Shown here piece by piece: positions 55,965 through 64,000 of a DNA stretch of 64,000 bases. The position numbers and the translations under genes were made by a program. The notes beneath the pieces are model-generated. The model was not told where the DNA came from, made no database searches, and saw only the letters and a list, made by a program, of their open reading frames with translations. The DNA is taken from contig JARFIW010000942.1 of NCBI GenBank assembly GCA_036346225.1, positions 248,001-312,000 on the forward strand, read 5' to 3'. Origin of the DNA: Platerodrilus igneus (taxonomy: Eukaryota; Arthropoda; Insecta; Coleoptera; Lycidae). Within the stretch, counting starts at the first letter, position 1, and each line of letters begins with the position of its first letter.

Positions 55965-56640
55965 GAAGTCATCATCATTATTAGGTTCCATCCTGAAACT
56001 GGTTAGACGCGTACCTCCATTGTTTTCTATTGTGAGCTCACCTACACATTTTCCAGAAATTCCCACAGCCTATATCTTTCACTATCTGTATACACTAGTC
56101 TATTCTAGGTCTACATCTACCTTTCTTTTTTCTTTTCTTTGCTTCTAATATATTCCGCACTGAGGAAAAAAGTAAAAAAGTAGGAGAGATAGGATGATAG
56201 GATATGTACCCTTGCTCTAGGCAAGAGAACATGTTCTATCATCTTATCTATTCTACTTTTATGATTTTTTTACGACCGTTTCACGCCAGTACTGCCGTGG
56301 TTGCAATGATAAGTTAGGTTACTGTTAGAAATAGATATTATTATTAAAAAACAAAACACAAATCACTTAACACGCATATCAGAACAGTTGTTGCTAAACC
56401 ATTGCAGACTGTTCCGATATGCGTGTTTTGTTTTTTAATAATAATATCTATTTCTAACAGTAACCTAACCTGTCATTGCAGCCACGGCATTACTGGCGTG
56501 AGACGGTCGTCTTTTTTCCGCAGATAGCTTTCTTCCTCTACTATTTCTAAAAATGCTTTATGCTTAACTTTGTGTGTGTACGATATCTTCATCATACATA
56601 TGTAGCACCACATTTCAAAAGCTTCTACCTCTAGGTTCCA
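55965..56640 (-). pseudogene. LINE reverse transcriptase C-terminal relic, split by a palindrome
   Basis: Minus-strand reading from 56640 gives FEMWCYICMMKIS and later the RH and GRP-type blocks down to the 3' tail with (ATG)n at 55965-55975. The palindrome at 56272-56514 lies within it. A second small hairpin is formed by AGTAGGAGAGATAGGATGAT (about 56180) and its complement near 56240. Same family as 11175 and 12345. Confidence 0.7.
56272..56514. repeat. Near-perfect palindromic MITE-like insertion
   Basis: Arms of about 105 bp: CGACCGTTTCACGCCAGTA at the left and its complement at the right, continuing through GGTTAGGTTACTGTTAG and AATAGATATTATTATT. The loop near 56395-56410 holds CAGTTGTTGCTAAACC. 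Flanks are T-rich on both sides (T6-7), which could be the target duplication. The arms are far more alike than other palindromes in the window, so it may be recent. Confidence 0.8.
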
Positions 56641-56839
56641 CAAGCAACCACGAAGAATTCCGAAAATTACCCAAGATTTCCAAACTGCTTCAAACTATTA
56701 AAATCATTCAATTTTAACTATTTCACTTTTATTTTTATGTATTTCTAAAACTTATAATTATTTTTGCTTATACTTATTAAACAAATAATCAAGCCAAGCC
56801 TACATGCTTTCAGACGCTGCCCACCAGAACGATAACAAG
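56641..56839 (+). other. Possible LTR end of the Gypsy element that follows
   Basis: Lies just before the primer-site-like TGGCGTCCAACG at 56840. It would be the 3' end of a 5' LTR. No second LTR was recognised in the window. Confidence 0.35.
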
Positions 56840-56857
56840 TGGCGTCCAACGTGATTG
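56840..56857 (+). other. Putative primer-binding site
   Basis: TGGCGTCCAACGTGATTG. The TGGCG start and its position before a Gag region fit an LTR retrotransposon primer site. Confidence 0.5.
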
Positions 56858-56999
56858 GGCCGTCTTCACAGAAGATTTTGCAAACAGCGCGCTTGCAAGA
56901 ACCATCATCACGCCCGAGACGAGGAGTCAAACGACATCACACGTCCTGCCGGACACCAACCACCGCCTCCAACTCAAGAGGCCACACATCTACGCCTAC

Positions 57000-57293
57000 A
57001 TGTGAATTTCCAATGCCCCACCCGAAGGTACTACATTGGCCAGGAAGCGAGTTTTTTTTTAACTGAAAAATTTTAATTTTTGCCAAACCCTTGCTGTTCC
57101 AAGCAAGGTAGGGGTCTTTAACGTGCGTGATAACACCCACACACGGAAACTCTATTTTACCTCTCATCCTAACGAGGGCGTATTTTTGTGAAAAATGCTC
57201 CCCTAACATTTTTCAAGCGGGCCATGTCGAGATTCGAACCCGGGACCTTGGGCGTAGTCGTCACACGTATACCAACTACGCCACAGAACCGCC
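57000..57293 (-). mobile_element. tRNA-derived SINE (copy 4) inside the Gypsy leader or gag
   Basis: Minus-strand copy with the best preserved polymerase III promoter of the five: A box TGGCGTAGTTGG and B box GGTTCGAATCTC. The 3' end is near CATTGGAAATTCACATG. Flanking similarity (CACACATCTAC left, CACACAACCACC right) is only partial, so the TSD is uncertain. Confidence 0.85.
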
Positions 57294-57339
57294 TCACACA
57301 ACCACCAACAGTTCTTGGACTGTAACAACTCAGTAGCGC

Positions 57340-58350
57340 TCAACGAACACAACAAACCAGCAAAACGGTCACAATCAAGGTGCTAGTGGAGGACCTTTAC
57401 CACTTCACCACAGCGACCCCCGAAGCAGGAAAACCTACATTCTCTGGCACCCTTCTGGAGGATCCCTTACATGTGATTTTCCAATGCTCCACCCGAAGGT
57501 ACTACATTGGCCAGAAAGCGAGTTTTTTTTACCTGAAAAATTTGGAATTTTGCCGAACTCTTGCTGTTCCAAGCAAGGTAGGGATCGTTAACGTGCGTGA
57601 CAGCACACACGCGGGACCTTCTTTTTATCTCTCATCCGAACGGGGGTTTATTTTTGTGAAAAATGCTCGCCTAACATTTTTCAAGTGGACCGTGTCGGGA
57701 TTCGAACCCGAAGAACCTTGGGCGTAGTAGTCACACACATACCACTACGCCACGGCGCCGCCTTCTGGAGTATCCCGCAGAATTCCTCCAACAGGTGGAA
57801 GCGATGGACTCGGAAGTACCTACAACAATCGCTCAATTCCGAGGCCAAGCAGCCACATTGTGGGAAGCATGCGCAATGATTCAACCACCTACAGTGAATT
57901 CATAAGGTTCTTTTTGGACACGTACGACAGTCCAACCATCAGAGCCAAAATAATTTCCAAGTACTATGTGCAAGAGCAGATACCGTCGCAATGAGTAGCC
58001 GCTTTCCTCGGCACTAAGATGCGGCAAGCTAGACATCAACCGGGAGATGGAGCGGTTCACGGATTCCCTCTTACCGACACTGAGAAATCTAATTCAGTGC
58101 CACATGTCAACAACGGTATGGGAAATGGTGTCCCGCCTCAGAAAAATTGAAGAAATTGTGAAAAAGGCAACAATAAGGACGACCAACCCCACACCAACTG
58201 CCAGACGTCCACCCACAACAAAACAACTACCTAGGTGCCGCTTCTGCCCTCAAAGACACTGGCACCGAGACTGTCCAACCCAATACTCGAGACACGGCAC
58301 CCCGACTGAGCCACGACAGACTACAGCCCAGTCGGGCTGGCGCAACTAAA
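57340..58350 (+). pseudogene. Gypsy Gag split by a SINE
   Basis: Capsid coding begins near 57410 (ATPEAGKPTFSGTLLE), is cut by the SINE at 57467-57760, and resumes at about 57777 (AEFLQQVEAMDSEVPTTIAQ, FRGQAATLWEAC). It continues in changing frames (INREMERFTDSLLPTLRNL near 58040-58095) to a CCHC zinc knuckle CRFCPQRHWHRDC at about 58237-58275. The layout is typical of Gypsy Gag: capsid, then nucleocapsid knuckle. Confidence 0.8.
57467..57760 (-). mobile_element. tRNA-derived SINE (copy 5), complete, with TSD
   Basis: Minus-strand copy flanked by CCTTCTGGAGGATCCC (57451-57466) and CCTTCTGGAGTATCCC (57761-57776), a 16-bp target duplication with one change. It falls within the gag frame of the surrounding Gypsy element. 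Head and body are intact. Confidence 0.9.
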
Positions 58351-58384
58351 CATCACCCACGATGACCCACTACCATACAGAAGA

Positions 58385-58700
58385 TAATATTTTGACGCAC
58401 TACTAGATACAGGAGCATCCACGTGCATGATTAGGTAAGATCGAATACTCGCAGGTTCACGGGTACAACTCTATCATGTATTTGCCTATTTAACCGAAGC
58501 AGGGATAGAAATAACAATCAGAGGCATGTTTCGCACACCATTCACCCTCAGGAAATAGACGGATCACGAAACCCTCTTGGTATAGTAGCAAACCTCGCTG
58601 AGAATATCATTCTGAGTAAATCTTGGCTTCAACGCCAGAAAGTGGTGATGGATTACGAACAAGGCTCCATACATTTAGGGGGGCACAAGCGTAAAACGCT
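58385..58700 (+). pseudogene. Gypsy aspartic protease
   Basis: FDALLDTGASTCMI at about 58392-58433 is a retropepsin active site. Further on, NLAENIILSKSWLQRQK near 58590-58640 matches the second conserved strand. A frame change separates the two. No RT follows; the element breaks down in a duplicated non-catalytic region. Confidence 0.75.
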
Positions 58701-59280
58701 CCACTGGAACGAGACGGTGACGCCCTTTACCGCCAACAAGCCACACACGCTAACTACTACTCACCAGCTGCCAGCTGAATTCTTGCCCAGCAATCTTTGG
58801 GAAGAATTTTAGCCAGTAATCAATAGGCCAACACAACCAATTACCACAGCCCGCACCAGCCGATTACCACTGAACACTGAAACATGCAGACCACGAGCTA
58901 ACCACGCAGCCCTCGTTAATTTACCTAATTATGTGCAAAGCGCACAACTAGAAAGGCATACCTGTGGACGGATGTCTCAAGAAGAGGTACCCTTTCAATC
59001 ACAACTATCCCACCCAGCAGTAAACAACCATGAAAAGGTCCGACGCCGCCACACAACGGTGACACCCGTCACCGCCAACAGGCCACCCACGCAAACTTGC
59101 CAACTGCAACTAACCAGTTCATAGACGAATTCTTGCCGGCCAGCCTTCGGGAAGAATTCCAACCAGTAATCGATAGGTCAGCACAACCAACTATCGCAAC
59201 CAGAGCATCAGCCTATTATCACGGGACACCAAGACATGCAGACCACTTGCTAACCACAAAACCCGTGCCGTGGTTGTGAA
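58700..59280 (+). repeat. Tandem duplication within the Gypsy pol linker
   Basis: About 58708-58925 and 59050-59272 are diverged copies of one segment; compare GACGCCCTTTACCGCCAACA with GACACCCGTCACCGCCAACA, and TGAATTCTTGCCCAGCAATC with CGAATTCTTGCCGGCCAGCC. The repeat distance is about 345 bp. The translation (FLPASLREEFQPVIDR) suggests a protease-RT linker. Confidence 0.7.
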
Positions 59281-60139
59281 CGATGTTACGCCTTTTTGGC
59301 TTTACAACGTTTTCTTCTAATATTAGGAATAAGGATTTTAATCCGAATTTGTAAGTATTATCTCTCATTAATTTAAGCATTATAGGTTAGGTTATTACGC
59401 ATAAAGTCGCGGGATCTAAGTCTCACGCACTGTAGCAGAATATCCTACAATTCTATTGTATGTATTCCGTCAAACATGTATTTTCATACGCCTTGAAGAC
59501 TGCGTGGTTATCGTTCTATCCAATTAAAACGCTGGATGGCGGGTGGGAGCAACGGCGAGTTCATGAGAAAACCGCGTTTTAGCAAGGACTTTATCTTCAA
59601 CTATCTTACTGTATTGACGTGAACGGTTAGTGCGTGGAACACAGTGAAGTGTATCTGTGAATTCCTTACTTATCCTGTATCTCTTATCTAAATATCGTGT
59701 GTTCCTTAAAGTTGTAGGTTTAACAGCCAACAAGAAATTTGAAAAGAAACAAACATCCGGACCTCACAAAACTCGTTGAACATTTCGACACCAGCATTAG
59801 GTTTTCCGAGAAGCAAAAAACGTGGAACCTACCTTAAACTACGAGTTTTAATTAAAGTAACAACTTCTTGTTTTTTGAAAATTGCTTTTCATAAGTGTTC
59901 CGTCATAATGGACAATTAGTGCAACAAATATTTGTTCGTTGGCAGTGCGCGCGGAATATTACACCCGATCGGTATTTCAGGACAGACAGAATACGATAGA
60001 CGTCGTAGTAGTGCTGTCATAAATAATAGCGTGCTGTCAGTGTGGAGTGTTACTACTGATGCACCGTGATGATTCATCATATCAACAACCGCAAAAGTTG
60101 GTACTTCTTAAACTAATTATTTATCGTATGCGTGTTAAG
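59281..60139. other. No gene recognised; possible LTR remnant
   Basis: Between the Gypsy remnant and the BEL/Pao relic. No coding similarity was seen. A start TGTGAACGATGTTACG at 59276 could be an LTR edge, but no partner is visible. Confidence 0.35.
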
Positions 60140-61060
60140 TAAAACCAAACATTGTCCAGTTCTTTTACTGGCAGTCTTTCCTTTAACCTCTTTGAACCTG
60201 AACCTTCAATACCTGCGGTACGAATTAACCAAGTAAAGTCTTTCAGCATTAGAGAAATTGTTTTTACTGGCCTCATTTCTATAAGGGTGTCATCTCAGAA
60301 AATCCCAAATTCCTAAGGTCTACGTTTGCATTTCTACCTGTTTTGCCACCAAGGCAAATTCGCATTGATCCCGTGTTAAGCGCGACTCTTGCAGCCCTGC
60401 GACGTTATAACTCGCCGAAGCGTTGATCACAAATTTAGAGCGACTGTGGAACTAATTTTGTAGATGGGACATATAATTTGGTCGTTTAATACTCCTAGCA
60501 CCCCTTTCGGCGGTTTGTGGGAGTGAGGGGTTAAATCAATAAAAACACATTTAACCCGAGTAATTGGCGACCAACTCGTCATCTTCGATAAACTTTATAC
60601 AATTTTACTCAAATAGAGTTTTTATTGAATTCACAGCCGCTCCGTGCTCAGACTTCAGAACCTAACGATTTTCAGTTTTTAACTCACGGTCATTTTTTAA
60701 CCACAGAACCTCGTACTGCTGCTTCCGATAAAGATTTCTCTCACGTTACCTTACCTCTGAAAAGCAGATGGAAACTTCTTCGAGGTTTCTGGACACTGAG
60801 GCATAAGTATTTATATCCCCTCAACATCGGGAAAAGCAGCGTCGTACAACTGACGTTTAGCTCATCCAAAAGAACACATTGTCCTCATTAAAGATGACCT
60901 ACTTCCTCCTTTGCAGTGGAAGCTAGGTCGCATTGTCAAGACCTTTCCATGTTCTAGTGGGGTTGTGCAAGTTGCAGAAGTTAAACCTTCCAAATGTACA
61001 TTTAAGCGACCCCTGGTCAAGTTAACACCATTGCCATTAGCGAAACGCATCTTTAATTCT
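60140..61060 (+). pseudogene. BEL/Pao Pol C-terminal relic (integrase and DUF5641)
   Basis: The core reads, over several frames, REIVFTGLISIRVSSQKIP near 60250-60305, KVYVCIS, TLAALRRYNSPK near 60388-60423 and SDCGTNFVDGT near 60438-60470, the BEL-type integrase. The next block holds LLNSQPLRAQTSEPND near 60620-60665, then FLTHGHFLTTEPRTA and SRWKLLRGFW; DUF5641 follows with PPLQWKLGRIVKTFPCSSGV and CTFKRPLVKLTPLPL to about 61045. The order and spacing are those of BEL/Pao. All upstream pol and gag are absent. Confidence 0.82.
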
Positions 61061-61794
61061 TTTTATGTTATTTGCTTGAATATACATTTGAAATTTTTTT
61101 CTTTTGCTGTTTAGTTTTTATTGGCATATACCTCGGTAATGGTATTTCCTCACTTCATTTGTTAAACATGTGTAGATAAATTATAAGATTGTGATCCAAA
61201 CACGCCAGCCCTGTACGATTGGTGTTCAAGATGACCGCTTTGTAAATACCTTAAAGGACTTTTGATCTTTAAACTTGTTTGTACTCTAGCGGACATTATA
61301 TTTTTGATTTCAAACATTTAAATTTTGTTTATCAATAAGCTTGACAGATTTTTGAAAAGTACAGGTACATATTTGTTGTGAGGACATATATGGTGTTTCT
61401 CTTTATGATAACTTAATTGTTTTATGTTTCAGCTTTAACTTGATATGCTGTTGCATGTTTTCAAGTCGTCGGTCTATTGATGACATAGGTTACTTATGAA
61501 TTTTATTTTGTAATACCAGAAGGTTTCTGGGTTTCTTTTGTGCTTCTCCTTAGTTGGTATTTTTCTTAAACGCAGTGGCGCCCAAAATTTTTTTGTCACC
61601 AAAATCGCATGATCCTAGCTCACGTCACTCCGCATAAGGTAATTCTTAAGCTTATCCCGCGATTTATAAGTGTCCCTATAATATTGTAGCCACTCTTTAA
61701 CTTTTTGTATTTAGGCTCTCTGATTGCTAGAAACCCCAAGTGTCGATATTAACATTTGACAAAAAGTGATAAAACTTATAACAAGGTTTTTAAT
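61061..61794 (+). other. Possible BEL/Pao 3' LTR region
   Basis: Non-coding. It lies where the 3' LTR should be. At 61577 GTGGCGCCCAAAAT-like sequence resembles a primer-binding site, which would imply that a second internal region once followed. No second LTR copy exists in the window to prove it. Confidence 0.4.
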
Positions 61795-62000
61795 CTTGGG
61801 ACTGGCTGGACGCTTAATTCCATTAATTTCTATTCTGAGCTGTCTTGCATATTTCTCTAAAATTTCCACAGCCTACATCTTTCACTACCTGTGTTCAATA
61901 GTCTAACCTAGGTCTACCTTTACCTCTTCTTTTTCCTATCTCTGCTTCTAATATATTCCGCATTATTCCCTCATGCTTTAGTATGTGGCCAATCATCTTA
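61795..62000 (-). pseudogene. LINE 3' fragment at the satellite border
   Basis: Matches the LINE tail family on the minus strand (GTAGGCTGTGGAAATTTTAG, then the AGTGCGGAATATATTAG-like block near 61950). It ends abruptly at about 62000, where the satellite begins, so the array junction lies inside a LINE. Confidence 0.7.
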
Positions 62001-64000
62001 CATTTCGGGTACATTTCATTAAGGTCAATTTTATAAAATGCTAAACATGTGGGGGCTATCATTACCTCAGCCTCTCCTAACGGTTTTTAGATTATCTTTT
62101 AAATGACAAAGGTACATTTCAAATTATTGACGGTACATTTGGGTACATTTCATTTACATTTCATTAAGGTCAATTTTATAAAAATCCAAACATTGGGGGG
62201 CTATCATTACCCCAGTTCCTCCTAACGATTTTTGGATTAGCTTTAAAATGACAAAGGTACGTTTCAAATTATTGACGGTACATTTGGATACATTTCAGGT
62301 ACATTTACTTAAGGTTAATTTTATAAAAATCCAAACATTTGGGGGCTATCATTACCCCAGCCTCTCCTAACGTTTTTTGAATTAGCTTTTAAATGACAAA
62401 GGTACATTTTAAATTATTTACGGTACATTTGGGTACATTTCAGGTACATTCCATTAAGGTCAATTTTATAAAAATCCAAACATTTGAGGAGCTATCATTA
62501 TCCCAGCCTTTCCCAACGGTTTTTGGATTAGCTTTTAAATGACAAAGGAACATTTCCAATTATTGACGGTACATTTAGATTCATTTCAGGTACATTTCAT
62601 TAAGATCAATTTTATAAAAATCTAAATATGTGGGGGGGGGGGCTATCATTACCCCAGCCTCTCCTAACGGTTTTTGGATTAGCTTTTAAATGACAAAAAT
62701 ACATTTCAAATTATTGACGGTACGTTTGAGTACATTTCATTAAGGTCGATTTTATAAAAGCCAAACATTTGGGGGCTATCATTACCCCAGTCCCTCCTAA
62801 CGGTTTTTGGATTAGCTTTAATATGATAAAGGTACGTTTCAAATTATTGACTGTACATTTGGGTACATCTCAGGTCTATTTCATTAAGGTAAATTTTATA
62901 AAATCTAAATATTTGGTGGGCTATCGTTACCTCAGCCCTCCTAAAGGTTTTTGGATTAGCTCTAAAATGACAAAGGTACATTTCGAATTATTGACGGTAT
63001 ATTTGGGTACATTTAAGGTTCATTTCATTAAGGTCAATTTTATAAAAATCTAAACATTTAGCGAGCTATCATTACCCCAGTGCCTCCTAACAGTTTTTGG
63101 ATAAGCCTTTAAATGACGAAGGTACATTTTAAATTATTGACGGTACATTTGGGTACATTTCAGATACATTTCATTAAGGTTAATTTTATAAAAATCTAAA
63201 CATTTGGGGGGCTATCATTACCCCAGCTTCTCCTAACGGTTTTTGGATTAGCTTTAAAATGACAAAAATACATTTCAAATTATTGACGGTACGTTTGAGT
63301 ACATTTCATTAAGGTCAATTTTATAAAATCCAAACATTTGGGGGCTATCATTACCCCAGTCCCTCCTAACGGTTTATGGATTAGCTTTAAAATGATAAAG
63401 GTACGTTTCAAATTATTGACTGTACATTTGGGTACATCTCAGGTCTATTTCATTAAGGTAAATTCTATAAAATCTAAATATTTGGAGGGCTATCGTTACC
63501 CCAGCTATCTTTGCGGTTTTTAGATTAGCTTTTAAATGACAAAGGTACATTTCAAATTATTGACGGTACATATGGGTACATTTCAGGTACATTTCATTAA
63601 GTCAATTTTATAAAAATTCAAACATTTGGGGGCTATCATTACCTCAGTCCCTCCTAAAAGTTTTTGGATTAGCTTTAAAATGACAAAGGTACATTTCGAA
63701 TTATTGACGGTATATTTGGGTACATTTTAGGTTCATTTCATTAAGGTCAATTTTATAAAAATCTAAACATTTAGCGAGCTATCATTACCCCAGTGCCTCC
63801 TAACAGTTTTTGGATAAGCCTTTAAATGACGAAGGTACATTTCAAATTATTGACGGTACATTTGGGTACATTTCAGATACATTTCATTAAGGTTAATTTT
63901 ATAAAAATCTAAACATTTGGGGGCTATCATTACCCTAGTCCCTCCTAACAGTTTTTGGATTAGCTTTTAAATGACAAAGGAACATTTCAAATTATTGACA
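62001..64000. repeat. Satellite array of about 143-bp units
   Basis: About 14 head-to-tail units, each with GGCTATCATTACCCCAG, TCCTAACGGTTTTTGGATTA, GCTTTTAAATGACAAAGGTA and CAAATTATTGACGGTACATT. Starts of the ATTACCCCAG motif lie near 62063, 62208, 62350, 62498, 62650, 62786, 62930, 63073, 63219, 63350, 63498, 63645, 63788 and 63935. The array continues past the window. Short ORFs at 62769 and 63338 are repeats of the unit and not genes. Confidence 0.95.

Noticed and set aside
57207..57295. tRNA gene
   Set aside because: A and B boxes are clear, but the sequence does not fold into a full cloverleaf as written and is joined to the body of a repeated SINE; the same holds for the other copies.
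62769..63053. Protein gene in the satellite (also 63338-63523)
   Set aside because: The frames are translations of the satellite unit and repeat with it.
62001..64000. CRISPR-like array
   Set aside because: Units are contiguous 143-bp repeats without spacers in a eukaryotic genome; it is satellite DNA.

Overview
This is a repeat-dominated stretch of an AT-rich arthropod genome, almost certainly an insect. The evidence is eukaryotic: split genes with GT-AG introns, a tRNA-derived SINE with target-site duplications (TSDs), and Gypsy, BEL/Pao, mariner, pogo, hAT, Penelope-like and LINE remnants, all with insect-type proteins. Nothing here fixes the order; a beetle would fit, but that is a guess.

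Only two host genes are convincing. One is the 3' part of an aldo-keto reductase (AKR) gene on the plus strand. Two internal exons lie at 4724-4971 and 5028-5285, and a 31-bp terminal exon lies at 20701-20731, so the last intron is about 15.4 kb and packed with transposons. The other is a short minus-strand gene at 39381-39563 for a 60-residue protein with a signal peptide and a polybasic tail.

Layout. 1-4.7 kb: SINE end, hAT relic, imperfect palindrome. 5.6-11.2 kb: tandem gag-less Gypsy copies on the minus strand sharing a central LTR, inside the AKR intron. 11.2-20.6 kb: LINE tails, a SINE, a deleted mariner, a 1.5-kb fold-back element with internal tandem repeats, a Penelope-like GIY-YIG fragment. 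20.9-22.4 kb: a SINE split by a 1.24-kb long-TIR element. 22.6-28.9 kb: a whole Gypsy element with both LTRs; its pol frame continues past integrase into a macro domain and a CCCH zinc finger, and is interrupted by an inverted-repeat insertion with two hammerhead-ribozyme-like cores. 29.4-31.5 kb: pogo relic. 34-38 kb: a TIR element with a small ORF, then Gypsy RT and integrase fragments. 40.2-42.3 kb: direct repeats and LINE-like 3' ends. 42.5-43.2 kb: second deleted mariner. 43.2-47.9 kb: a multi-arm inverted-repeat cluster. 47.95-53.5 kb: another Gypsy element. 56-62 kb: LINE tails, a Gypsy gag-protease segment with two nested SINEs, a BEL/Pao pol relic. 62.0-64.0 kb: a satellite of about 143 bp running off the window.

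Almost every transposon gene carries stops, frameshifts or deletions, so most are treated as pseudogenes. The most notable item is the macro plus CCCH extension of the Gypsy pol frame. ADP-ribose-directed macro domains are known viral accessories, so a counter-defence role is a reasonable but untested idea.
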